Made by a program: the position numbers and the translations under genes
Assembly: GCA_016712675.1 (NCBI GenBank)
Contig: JADJQR010000001.1
Coordinates: 992,001-1,056,000 of the forward strand
From: a bacterium
Lineage (GTDB): Bacteria > Krumholzibacteriota > Krumholzibacteriia > LZORAL124-64-63
DNA: 64,000 nucleotides
Reading direction: 5' to 3'
The notes under the pieces: generated by a model
The model's input: the letters and a program-made list of their open reading frames with translations, nothing else
The model's database searches: none
What the model was told of the DNA's origin: nothing
Part shown: piece after piece, positions 1 to 7,894 of the stretch
How positions within the stretch are numbered: position 1 is the first letter of the stretch
Layout of the letters: every line of letters begins with the position of its first letter

Positions 1-1
1 G

Positions 2-289
2 GAGGGCAGCCGTGCCAGCCTGGTCGAGCGGGCCGGGCGCGTGGCCGCGGCAGCCGTCGACTCGGTGTTCGGGTCGGTCGACGAGGTGGCGGGCGCCCTG
101 GTGATCTACTGCGCCGGCTGCATGCTGACGGTGCGGGACCAGATGGACAACGTGGTCGGCAGCATCGACCAGGCCCTGCACGGGCGCCCGTTCCTGGGCG
201 CGTTCACCTTCGGTGAGCAGGGCTGCTTCGTGGGCGGCGAGAACCACCACGGCAACCTGATGATCTCGATTCTGGTGTTCGGACGGTAG
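2..289 (+). CDS. FIST domain signal-sensing protein, C-terminal part
   Basis: This reading frame is open from the window edge and ends at a TAG, so only the last 95 residues are seen. They match the end of the FIST C domain: a block reading ALVIYCAGC, then PFLGAFTFGEQG, then HGNLMISILVFG. FIST proteins are small-ligand sensors that usually act with kinases or chemotaxis proteins. Only one base separates its stop from the start of the histidine kinase at 291, so the two are probably cotranscribed and the FIST protein may feed the kinase. The N-terminal FIST domain lies outside the window. The family call rests on the C-terminal motifs alone. Confidence 0.75.
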   Translation, partial: EGSRASLVERAGRVAAAAVDSVFGSVDEVAGALVIYCAGCMLTVRDQMDNVVGSIDQALHGRPFLGAFTFGEQGCFVGGENHHGNLMISILVFGR

Positions 290-290
290 C

Positions 291-1664
291 ATGAGGCAGG
301 ACGTGCGCACCCGCGAGGAGCTGCAGGAGACGGTCCTGGACCTGGACCGCGCCTGGCAGCGTGAGCGCCGCCTCACGGAGCAGTACCGCGCGCTGGTGGA
401 CTGCCTGCAGATCATCACGGCGGCGCAGGACCTCGAGGGCCTCTGGCACGGCCTGACCACACGGCTGGCGCCCACCCTTGGCTACTCGTCGGCGGCGTTG
501 GTCCGCGTGGAGCACGACAGGTTCCGCGTCCTGTTCGCCACGCATGGCGCCGGCGGCCCCCTGGAGGTCCCGCTGGGGTCGCCGCTGCGGCGGCTGCGAA
601 AGCTGCGTTCGCTGCAGTTCTACGACGCGTCACGGCTGCCGGAGCTGGCGGGACTGTCGCCGTCCGAGCCGCGGTCGGTCATCGTGACCGAGGTCTTCCG
701 CGGCGCCTACCAGTTGGTCGCTGTCTTCGTGCACCGGGACCAGCAGGGATTCGGCTCGTGGCATGTCGAGTTCCTGGATGCACTCGCCGCCAGCCTGTCG
801 CACTCGATCGGCCACCTGCAGACGGTGTCCGCGCTGTCGGAGGCGCAGACCCAGCTCATGCACGCGGAACGGCTGGCGGCCATTGGCCAACTGGCCGCCG
901 GCGTGGCCCACGAGATCAACAACCCGGTGGGCTTCGTTGCCAGCAACTTCCGTGCGCTGGGCGATTACGTCTCTGACATCGTCACGCTGGTGCAGGCCTA
1001 CCGGCAGCAGCGGGGCCAGGACAGCCTCGCGGCTCTGGAGCAGGACCTCGACCTGGACCTCGACTCGATGGTCGCGGACATCGAGAACCTCCTGCACGAG
1101 AACGCCGATGGCCTGCAACGGGTCACCGAGATCGTCCGCAGCCTGCGGACCTTCGCGCGCCTGGACCAGCCGGCCGACTGCGCTCCGAACGACCTCAACG
1201 CGATCGTCGCCGACACGCTGATCATCGCCAATCACGAGATCAGGAACATCGCGCGCATACAGACCGTGTTCAGCGACCTTCCCGACGTGGTGTGCCATGG
1301 CAGCCAGCTCAACCAGGTCTTCCTCAATATCCTGGTGAATGCGGCGCACGCGATCCGCTCGCAGGAACGGCTGGAGCTGGGCCTCATCACGGTCCGCACC
1401 GGCCACGATGACGCTGGCGTCTGGTGCACCATCAGCGATGACGGCCCCGGCATTGCCGAGGACGTCGCGCCCCGCGTCTTCGAGCCGTTCTTCACCACCC
1501 GGGCCGTCGGTGAGGGCACCGGCCTGGGCCTGGCCATCGCCTACGACATCGTCGTGAACAAGCACGGTGGCACCATCGCCCTGGTGCCCACCGACCGCGG
1601 CGCCGCCTTCGTCGTCCGGCTGCCGCTGGCAGGCACGGCCGAAGCGGCGGCCACCCCGCGTTGA
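291..1664 (+). CDS. GAF-type sensor histidine kinase
   Basis: This is a 457-residue soluble sensor kinase with no membrane segment or signal peptide. Residues about 1-30 form a charged helix and 40-180 look like a GAF-type sensory domain. A short coiled-coil then leads to the H-box ERLAAIGQLAAGVAHEINNP, with the phospho-acceptor His207. The ATPase domain shows the N-box NQVFLNILVNAAHAI, the G1 motif SDDGPGIAEDV, the F-box FEPFFTTR and the G2 motif GTGLGLAIAYDIV, so it should be active. The H-box is of the kind seen in large HisKA kinases without an adjacent regulator. It follows the FIST gene by one base and probably receives its signal. No response regulator is adjacent; the nearest lone receiver is at 37.1 kb. 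Confidence 0.88.
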   Translation: MRQDVRTREELQETVLDLDRAWQRERRLTEQYRALVDCLQIITAAQDLEGLWHGLTTRLAPTLGYSSAALVRVEHDRFRVLFATHGAGGPLEVPLGSPLRRLRKLRSLQFYDASRLPELAGLSPSEPRSVIVTEVFRGAYQLVAVFVHRDQQGFGSWHVEFLDALAASLSHSIGHLQTVSALSEAQTQLMHAERLAAIGQLAAGVAHEINNPVGFVASNFRALGDYVSDIVTLVQAYRQQRGQDSLAALEQDLDLDLDSMVADIENLLHENADGLQRVTEIVRSLRTFARLDQPADCAPNDLNAIVADTLIIANHEIRNIARIQTVFSDLPDVVCHGSQLNQVFLNILVNAAHAIRSQERLELGLITVRTGHDDAGVWCTISDDGPGIAEDVAPRVFEPFFTTRAVGEGTGLGLAIAYDIVVNKHGGTIALVPTDRGAAFVVRLPLAGTAEAAATPR

Positions 1665-1736
1665 CACCGCGCGCGTCTCCGGGTACCCTGCCGCTCCTCG
1701 ATCGCAAGCGCGTCACTTGGAACAGGGGAGGACGGG

Positions 1737-2225
1737 ATGGGCAAGAGGGGATGGGGCGCGGCCACGGCGCTGCTGCTGGGCCTGGCAACCGGAGGCGGCA
1801 TCGTGGCGGCGGCAGGCCAGGACGCGGCGACGGCCGAGCCTCCGACACCGCTGGGCTACTGGATCAGCGAGAACGTCATGGAGTACGATGGCCTGGATTT
1901 GTCGGCAGCCATCTCGGATGACGAACTCGAGGCGCTGATGATGGACGAGATCGTCTCCTACGCGTTCCTGCCGGACGGCACCTGGATCGTTCACGCCGAG
2001 GATCCGCTGGGCGTTGGCTGCTACCATGCCGTGTGGCACTGGGTCGCCGACGGCGACACGTTGCGCGTGCCCGGCCGCCCGGACCTGCGCTTCCACTTCA
2101 ACCTGGACTACAAGCTGCTGATGTTGACCAGCCCTGTCGGCAACCTGGGCGTCTTCCTGGCGCAGGACGCGCCACCGGACACCGTAGGCTGCACGCCCGA
2201 TCCGGAGATGCTGCCGTTCTGGTAG
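1737..2225 (+). CDS. Small exported protein of unknown function
   Basis: This 162-residue protein begins with a clear signal peptide: a positively charged start MGKRGWG, a hydrophobic stretch to about residue 26, and a likely cut after the Ala-rich segment. A good ribosome site (GGGGAGGACGGG) precedes the ATG. The mature part is acidic and aromatic, with beta-rich blocks such as GYWISENVMEYDG, FLPDGTWIVHAEDP and two cysteines (about residues 96 and 153) that could pair. The order 'version with no X, display of value, rejection of default' seen in lipocalin-like META/DUF proteins is suggested but not proven. It is monocistronic. I do not recognise the family. Confidence 0.6.
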   Translation: MGKRGWGAATALLLGLATGGGIVAAAGQDAATAEPPTPLGYWISENVMEYDGLDLSAAISDDELEALMMDEIVSYAFLPDGTWIVHAEDPLGVGCYHAVWHWVADGDTLRVPGRPDLRFHFNLDYKLLMLTSPVGNLGVFLAQDAPPDTVGCTPDPEMLPFW

Positions 2226-2409
2226 GAGCGAGGGGCGGGACGCGACCGGTCCCTCAAGCGCGGCTTGCCGTGCCGGAGCGCGACCGTCGAACGGTCGCTG
2301 GCCGACTCTGGGCGTCGCCTGCGACTGCATATGGCGATCGTGGCGGATCCTCCCTGCAGCGCGTGCATCCAGAAGATCCCGAGGCCGGCCCGCCAGAGCG
2401 GCATCATCG

Positions 2410-2800
2410 GCCGCGGTCACGATCGTGCAGGTAGCGCCGGTTCCGGCACAAGCAGAGGAACCTGAAGACGTCCAGGCTGAGGAACTCCATCAGCAGCAGG
2501 CATGCGCCACCGGTCGCAGGAACCACGCGGTCCGCTCCTTCGCCAGGACCGCCACCACGGGTCCGGTGTTACCGGCTCGGGATGGCGCACGACGGAGCCG
2601 TCGGACAGGCTCTCGACGTCCGTTATCAGCTGCCAGGCAGCAAGGCCCTCGGTCCGGACCCAGTTCTCCAGACCCAGTTCTCCTGGCCCACGGCGCCGCC
2701 GGCGAGCCTGGCGCGCAGGCAGTCTTCGGCCAGCGGTCCGTTCAGGCTATGGTCGACGAGGTAATTCCACGGGCTCACTGACACCTCTACACCGGATCCG
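2410..2800 (-). pseudogene. Decayed gene remnant, family unknown
   Basis: No intact gene fits 2226-3122, but the minus strand carries protein-like pieces spread over several frames. From about 2788 one frame reads SPWNYLVDHSLNGPLAEDCL and continues to GQENW. Around 2665-2690 the sequence contains two near-copies of a 13-base unit (gacccagttctcc), a small tandem duplication that shifts the frame. The next frame then reads ENWVRTEGLAAWQLITDVES. After a second shift near 2540 come LAKERTAWFLRPVAHACC and MEFLSLDVFRFLCLCRNRRY. Such consistent codon bias across shifts suggests a recently broken gene rather than random sequence. The original function is not recognised. Confidence 0.4.
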
Positions 2801-3122
2801 CGACGATGGTGTCCGTCCGGGCGACGCGTCATGGAATCGATCCGATCCCCTCGCGGGTACCACTTCCCCTCCTCCCGTCCGCGCCACCATGGCGCGTTTC
2901 TGCCCAGCCTTGTGTCCGGGGTGGCCCGCAATCTGCCGACCGTGCGCAGATGGATCCACGGCGATTCCGGCGACCCCTGCCGCCGACAGCCGGGCTGCGG
3001 CCCGTCAACGGGCTTCCGGCCCTTCGGTACGCTTCCTGCTTCGCGTGCGGCGGGACATTTCCTACCACCGGACCCCGGTCGCCCGGCGCGGCCGTCGGCC
3101 GCCGCCCAGCAGGAGGACGAGG

Positions 3123-3326
3123 ATGGGATACGACGTCAACAAGGCCCGCGCCGTTCACTTCACCCGCATGCAGCAGGCGCTCGAGGAAGGGCTGAAGGCC
3201 ATCGAGGTCGCGCGCTCGCCGCGCGAGGCGGACGCCGCCCGCCAGCGCGCCCAGCGCCGCATGGAGGAACTGAACCGCAAGTGGGCCGAGACGTTCGGCG
3301 ACGAGGGTGAGCAGGGCGACGCCTGA
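3123..3326 (+). CDS. Small charged helical protein, unknown
   Basis: This 67-residue protein is preceded by a strong ribosome site (AGGAGGACGAGG then ATG), which fixes the start. It has no signal peptide. The sequence is almost entirely charged and helix-forming (blocks such as MQQALEEGLKAIEVARSP and RQRAQRRMEELNRKWAETFG), consistent with a short coiled-coil or adaptor protein. It stands alone between the decayed gene upstream and the GH57 gene 99 bases downstream. No family was recognised. Confidence 0.6.
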   Translation: MGYDVNKARAVHFTRMQQALEEGLKAIEVARSPREADAARQRAQRRMEELNRKWAETFGDEGEQGDA

Positions 3327-3383
3327 CCGCGTTCCCGCCCCATCCAAACGACTCAAACGACGGGTCCGACGACCGCGACCATG

Positions 3384-3392
3384 TGCTATGAT
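3384..3392 (+). promoter_or_regulatory. Possible extended -10 promoter for the GH57 gene
   Basis: TGC followed by TATGAT lies 34 bases before the chosen ATG of the GH57 gene. This is an extended -10 element (TGn plus a five-of-six match to TATAAT). No convincing -35 box is present, as is common for extended -10 promoters. It is one of the few AT-rich hexamers in this GC-rich gap. Confidence 0.35.
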
Positions 3393-3425
3393 TTCCCCGG
3401 CCTGCATCCGGAGGAGACCCAGCCC

Positions 3426-6284
3426 ATGCGCCTGCGCCGCGCCCGTCGTTTTCATTCGTGCCGCCTGCTCACCGCCCTGGTCGCGGCCCTGGCCGCCGCA
3501 CCTGCCTTTGCCGCCACCGGCGTCCACACCACCTGGCTCTGGCACATGCACCAACCCATCTATTGGCCTACCCAGAGCACCTGGACGCCCGGCCGTTACG
3601 AGACCGCCTACGAGACCATCACCCTGGGCCACAGCCAGAACGACGAGTTCACGATCTTCAACTCGGATGACCGCGTCGCGGACTACCAGTGGTACCCGAA
3701 GGACGCGCTGCAGTCGGTGCTGGACCTGCCGGACGCCGGCGCGCAGGTCTCATTCGCCGGTGCGCTGATCGAGAACATCTTCAGCCTGGGCAATGCCGGC
3801 TGGAACGGCGGCCGCTATGCGCCGAACTGGTACGGCCCCTACCGCACGGCGATGGGCTGGACCACCTCGCAGGCGCTACGCCGGCTGGACCCGGTGCTGG
3901 CCGGCTTTCACCACGCCATCAACCCGCTGCTGGACGACAATGCGCTGCGCATGGAGCTGGCCTGCGCGCGCGAAATCTGGAACGACGCCTGGGGCCCGGG
4001 CGCCATCTCCACCGGCTTCTTCCCGGCCGAGCTGTGCTTCAGCCAGCGCATGATCCCGGCGCTGGTCGACGCAGGCGTGACCTGGACCGCGGTGCCGGAC
4101 CTGCACATCGCGCGCGCCTGCGCCAACTACCCCTACCAGGCGAACCTGGACAACTGCGACCCGCCCAACCGCGCCGACCAGCTCAACCCGGCCCAGTCGA
4201 ACTGGACCAGCCACACCATCTCGCGCGGCGTGACGCTGAAGGTGCCGTACCCGTACGGCTTCACGCCGCACCGCGCGCAGCACGTGGACCCCGCCACGGG
4301 CGTGGTCAAGAGCCTGGTCGTCGTGCCGGCGGCCAACGCCATGAGTTGGGAGGAGGGCTACTCGCTGTTCGGGACCGGGGGCATCGATGCGATCGCGCCC
4401 GGGAACGATCCTGCGCGGCCCATGCTGGTCCTGTTCGCCCACGACGGCGACAACGCCTGGAGCGGCGGCTACAGCTACTACAACGAGAACGTGACGCAGT
4501 TCGCCCACGCGGCCGCCGCGAAGGGCTACCGCCCCACTACCGTGGCCACCTACCTGGCCGGGCACCCGGTGCCTGCCGGCGACATCGTCCATGTGGAGGA
4601 CGGCGGCTGGGTCAACGCCGACGGCGACTTCGGCTCGCCGCAGTTCATCAACTGGAACTGGCCGCTGGTGGATTCCGCGGGCGCGTTCGACATCCCGGGC
4701 GGCTGGGCCGAGGACGAGCGCAACTGGGCCGTGCTCACCGCCGCGCAGAACCGCGTCGAGACCTGCGCGGCCATCGTCGGCGGCGTGGACCCGGCGAAGG
4801 TCGTCGATCCCCTGGCGGGCGCCAACACCGCCGAGCGTGCCTGGCACTACCTGCTGGCGGGCTACGAGAGCGGCTACATGTACTACGGCGCGTCGCTGGA
4901 CATGGAGATCAAGGCCACGCTGGCCTGCAACCAGGCCCTGGCCCTGGCCGATCCCGTCGTGGCCGGCGGCCCCGACACCGTGGCGCCCACGGTCTGGCTG
5001 CCGCAGCGGCTGCCCTGGAACCCGGGCGGGTTCGGCGGCGGGGCGCTCTGGGGCTGGCCTTCGGGCGCGGGCGCGCAGATGACGGCGGACTTCCACGTCT
5101 GGACCTTCGCGCACGACGTCTCGGGCCTGGTCCGCGTGGACCTGATGGTGCGCGAGGATGCGGATGGCGCGAACGACGTGGCGACCACCGCCAACGAGAC
5201 CTACGCCGGCGGCGCCGGCGTGGGCGCCTGGACGGCGCGGCCGATGACGCGGCGGGTCATGCCGGCGGGCGAGCCCTGGGACATGGCCGGCATCGACCTG
5301 ACGGTGCTGCCCGTGCACATCGCCGACCAGTACTGGCTGAAGCTCACCGGCTACAGCGACGTCCTGCTGGACTACTACATCGAGGCCGAGGACGCCCAGG
5401 GCAACGTCAAGCGCACGCCGATCCAGCACGTGTACGTCGGCACCGGCGGCAGCAGCGGCGGCGGGGACGAGGGCTTCGTCATGGACGGCATGCTGGACGC
5501 CGACGTGCCGGTCCTGGCGACCGCGGGCGGCGCCACGCTCTGGGGCACCGCGCGTGACGGCTGGCTGTACCTGGCCACGGACGCGCCGACGGCGCTGCCG
5601 GGTCGCGACGTGTTCCTGCTGCTGCGCAACGGTGCGGGCACGCCGCTGCGGACCGCGCCGTGGGCCAAGGCGGGCCAGGCGGCGCGCTGGTGGCACTTCC
5701 TGGCCCGCGAGTCGGGCAACGGCTGGACCGGCTGGTTCGATGCCTCCGAGTCGGTCGTCGAGGGCAGCCCGGCGCTGGTCAAGGGCTCCGGCGCGGTGCT
5801 GGAGGGCGCGGTGGACCTGCGCGCCTTCATCCCCGACGAGTGGCCGCTGTTGCCGACCATGGAGGTGGCACTGGCGGCCTACGCCACGAGCGACGGCGGG
5901 GCCCTGCAGGGCCAGGCGCCGGCCGGCAATGGCGACGGGAACCTGGACCCGGCCGAGTTCGTGTCGGTGGCACTGTACGTGGCGGACGCGCCGGTGCCGG
6001 TGCGGGAGGGCCCGCGGCTGCTGGCCTGGCCGGTGCCGTTCAACGCGCAGGTGCGGCTGGCGCTGACCGGGCTGCCGGATGGCGAGGCGGGCGTCACTAT
6101 CCACGATGCGCGCGGCCGTACGGTCCGGCGGCTGGCAACCCACGTGGCCGGCGCGCGGGGCGAACTGGCCTGGGACGGGCGCGACGAGGCCGGGCGCGCC
6201 CTGCCGAGCGGCGTGTATTACGCGCGCGTTGCTGGCGACGGTGGCTCGGCCGCGGCGGTGGCGAAGCTGGTGTTGGTGAAATGA
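3426..6284 (+). CDS. Exported GH57 family glycoside hydrolase with C-terminal sorting domain
   Basis: This 952-residue protein starts at the ATG preceded by GGAGGAGA; an in-frame ATG 45 bases upstream would disrupt the signal peptide. Residues 1-31 are a signal peptide ending APAFA. The GH57 domain follows, with the family's opening motif WHMHQP (residues 39-44), the GFFPAEL block carrying the probable nucleophile Glu202, and HDGDNAW with the probable acid Asp340. GH57 enzymes act on alpha-glucans. Middle beta-rich regions (about 520-860) may bind substrate. The last 90 residues form a FlgD-Ig-like domain ending VAKLVLVK, a C-terminal signal typical of type 9-like secretion. Export is unusual, as most GH57 enzymes are intracellular. 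Substrate is not predictable. Confidence 0.8.
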   Translation: MRLRRARRFHSCRLLTALVAALAAAPAFAATGVHTTWLWHMHQPIYWPTQSTWTPGRYETAYETITLGHSQNDEFTIFNSDDRVADYQWYPKDALQSVLDLPDAGAQVSFAGALIENIFSLGNAGWNGGRYAPNWYGPYRTAMGWTTSQALRRLDPVLAGFHHAINPLLDDNALRMELACAREIWNDAWGPGAISTGFFPAELCFSQRMIPALVDAGVTWTAVPDLHIARACANYPYQANLDNCDPPNRADQLNPAQSNWTSHTISRGVTLKVPYPYGFTPHRAQHVDPATGVVKSLVVVPAANAMSWEEGYSLFGTGGIDAIAPGNDPARPMLVLFAHDGDNAWSGGYSYYNENVTQFAHAAAAKGYRPTTVATYLAGHPVPAGDIVHVEDGGWVNADGDFGSPQFINWNWPLVDSAGAFDIPGGWAEDERNWAVLTAAQNRVETCAAIVGGVDPAKVVDPLAGANTAERAWHYLLAGYESGYMYYGASLDMEIKATLACNQALALADPVVAGGPDTVAPTVWLPQRLPWNPGGFGGGALWGWPSGAGAQMTADFHVWTFAHDVSGLVRVDLMVREDADGANDVATTANETYAGGAGVGAWTARPMTRRVMPAGEPWDMAGIDLTVLPVHIADQYWLKLTGYSDVLLDYYIEAEDAQGNVKRTPIQHVYVGTGGSSGGGDEGFVMDGMLDADVPVLATAGGATLWGTARDGWLYLATDAPTALPGRDVFLLLRNGAGTPLRTAPWAKAGQAARWWHFLARESGNGWTGWFDASESVVEGSPALVKGSGAVLEGAVDLRAFIPDEWPLLPTMEVALAAYATSDGGALQGQAPAGNGDGNLDPAEFVSVALYVADAPVPVREGPRLLAWPVPFNAQVRLALTGLPDGEAGVTIHDARGRTVRRLATHVAGARGELAWDGRDEAGRALPSGVYYARVAGDGGSAAAVAKLVLVK

Positions 6285-6288
6285 TATG

Positions 6289-6309
6289 GAGCGGGGGCTC
6301 TCTCCGCTC
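6289..6309 (+). terminator. Weak hairpin after the GH57 gene
   Basis: GAGCGG and CCGCTC pair around a nine-base loop starting five bases after the GH57 stop codon. There is no U-run, so it may only stabilise the 3' end or be part of the repeat array that follows. Confidence 0.3.
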
Positions 6310-6328
6310 AGGCCCGAATCCGGAACTG

Positions 6329-6454
6329 GTTGACGGGTCAACGACTCTGGGGGCTCAATGTTGACGTTCGGCGGGGCGCCTGTCGTTGACCGGTCAACAA
6401 ATCAGAGGCCTCGAACCTGACGATCGGCGGGACACCCATCGTTGACCGGTCAAC
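6329..6454. repeat. Tandem 56-bp repeat carrying a 14-bp palindrome
   Basis: The palindrome GTTGACCGGTCAAC occurs at 6385-6398 and 6441-6454, and with one changed base at 6329-6342. The copies are spaced exactly 56 bases apart. The units 6329-6384 and 6385-6440 agree at about 41 of 56 positions, including a shared TCGGCGGG block near the end. After the third palindrome the similarity fades. A further shared GGGGGCTC 56 bases upstream (6293-6300) hints at an older, eroded unit. This lies between the GH57 stop and the DUF4097 start. It could be an array of operator sites for a dimeric regulator or a family of small RNA hairpins. It is too short and irregular for a CRISPR array. Confidence 0.75.
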
Positions 6455-6647
6455 CAGTCCGGAAAACGGGACGCGCAGCGCGCGGCCATCCCGGCCGTTC
6501 CGGGTGCCCAAGCGCCCTGTAGCCATGGTACCCTGATATTGCCGCGGGCCGAGGCAACCTTCCCCCCCTCCCGCGCGTCAATGGAAGGTCGGGACGGAGG
6601 CCATGCACCGGCCCGGTCCCCCGCGCCTCGACCCCGAAAGGAGCGCC

Positions 6648-7751
6648 ATGTCGCGCCGGTCGTCGTCCGCCACCGTCCTGTGCCTGGTCCTGATCGCCCT
6701 GTTGCCCACCCTGCTGCACCCGCAGCCAGCCCGCGGCGCCGAGACCACGCGCGAGTTCACGCTCAAGACGTCCAGCCTCTACGTCGGCAACCTGATCGGC
6801 GCGGTCGACGTGCGCCCGGGCACGGGCGACGCGTTTCGCGTCGCGGTGCGCCTGCAGGGCGACGAGGAGGCGATCGCCATGATCGATCTCCAGCAGGAGA
6901 GCAACGCCCTGCGCATCGTCTTCCCGTTGGACCGGCACCTGAAGTACGTCTACCCGGAACTGGGTAGCGGCTTCCGTGTCTCGACGGGCATCCGCGCCGA
7001 GACCCGCGAGGAGAAGTCCTGGTTGCGGCGCACCTTCGGCCACTTCAAGGAGCGGCAGCTCACGGTTCGCGGCTCGGGTGAGGGCCTCGAGGTGTGGGCC
7101 GATGTCGTGATCGAGGTGCCGTCGGGCCGCGCGCTGACCCTGCGCCACGGCGTGGGGGCCATCACGGCCGGGAGCCTGCAGGCCGACGTCGACCTGGAGT
7201 CGAGCTACGGTCCCATCACCGTCGAGAGCCTGGAAGGCGAGCTGCGGGCAGACACCGGCAGCGGCGAGGTCAGGCTCAGCCGCGTCGACGGCGACATCGA
7301 CGTGGATACCGGCAGCGGCGACGTGGACCTGCGTGACTGCAAGGGCGGGCGCGTGAAGCTGGACACGGGCAGCGGCGAGGTCATGGTGGCCGCACTGGAG
7401 TGCCGGTCGCTGGCGATCGACACCGGCAGCGGCAACGTGAGGGCCACCGGCGTGGCGGTCGAGCAGGCGGACATCGACACCGGCAGTGGCGACGTCACCC
7501 TGGGCCTCGATCGCATGGGGTCGGGCCGCTTCAAGGTGGACACTGGCAGCGGCGGCGTCGAACTGGAGCTGCCGCCGGACGCTTCGGCCGACATCGTTGC
7601 CGACACGGGCAGCGGGGACATCCAGGCCGATGTCCCGGGCGCCGAGCTGGAGAAGCTCGACGGCGGTCGCCGGCGGCTGGTGGTCGGAGACGGTGCAGCG
7701 GACGTGCTGCTGGACACCGGCAGCGGCTCGATCACCGTCCGCAGCCGGTAG
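6648..7751 (+). CDS. Exported DUF4097-like protein with DTGSG repeats
   Basis: This 367-residue protein has a strong ribosome site (AAAGGAGCGCC) before the chosen ATG, and a signal peptide to about residue 32 (ending ARGAE). From about residue 200 the motif DTGSG recurs eight times, roughly every 18-25 residues, each followed by a short hydrophobic strand (DTGSGEV, DTGSGDV, DTGSGNV). This is the pattern of the DUF4097/DUF4098 'adhesin-like' beta-repeat family, which folds as a right-handed beta-solenoid. The first 200 residues contain similar but less regular strands. The role is unknown; related proteins are often next to anti-sigma or membrane-stress genes, which is not the case here. It is a single-gene unit downstream of the palindrome array. 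Confidence 0.8.
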   Translation: MSRRSSSATVLCLVLIALLPTLLHPQPARGAETTREFTLKTSSLYVGNLIGAVDVRPGTGDAFRVAVRLQGDEEAIAMIDLQQESNALRIVFPLDRHLKYVYPELGSGFRVSTGIRAETREEKSWLRRTFGHFKERQLTVRGSGEGLEVWADVVIEVPSGRALTLRHGVGAITAGSLQADVDLESSYGPITVESLEGELRADTGSGEVRLSRVDGDIDVDTGSGDVDLRDCKGGRVKLDTGSGEVMVAALECRSLAIDTGSGNVRATGVAVEQADIDTGSGDVTLGLDRMGSGRFKVDTGSGGVELELPPDASADIVADTGSGDIQADVPGAELEKLDGGRRRLVVGDGAADVLLDTGSGSITVRSR

Positions 7752-7845
7752 CCGAGGCGATCTGGCCGCGGGGGCTGTTGCGCAATGCCACAGTTCACTA
7801 TCTTGAGTTTGCGGTCCGTGTCCTGCACATCGTCGGATCGTTGAA

Positions 7846-7877
7846 CCGGGCCTTCCGCGCCGCAGCGGGGGGCCCGG
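7846..7877. terminator. Possible bidirectional hairpin between convergent genes
   Basis: CCGGGCC (7846-7852) pairs with GGCCCGG (7871-7877) in the gap between the convergent DUF4097 gene and the methyltransferase gene. The position suits a shared terminator, but there is no long U-run on either side. Confidence 0.35.
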
Positions 7878-7894
7878 ATTCCGTCGGTCCTGGC

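Noticed and set aside
2502-3326. A 274-residue frame covering the region upstream of the 67-residue protein
   Set aside because: Its first 200 residues have the composition of noncoding sequence. A strong ribosome site marks the real start at 3123.
6329-6454. CRISPR array at the tandem palindromes
   Set aside because: Only three palindromes of 14 bases, with related (not unique) intervening sequence and no cas genes.
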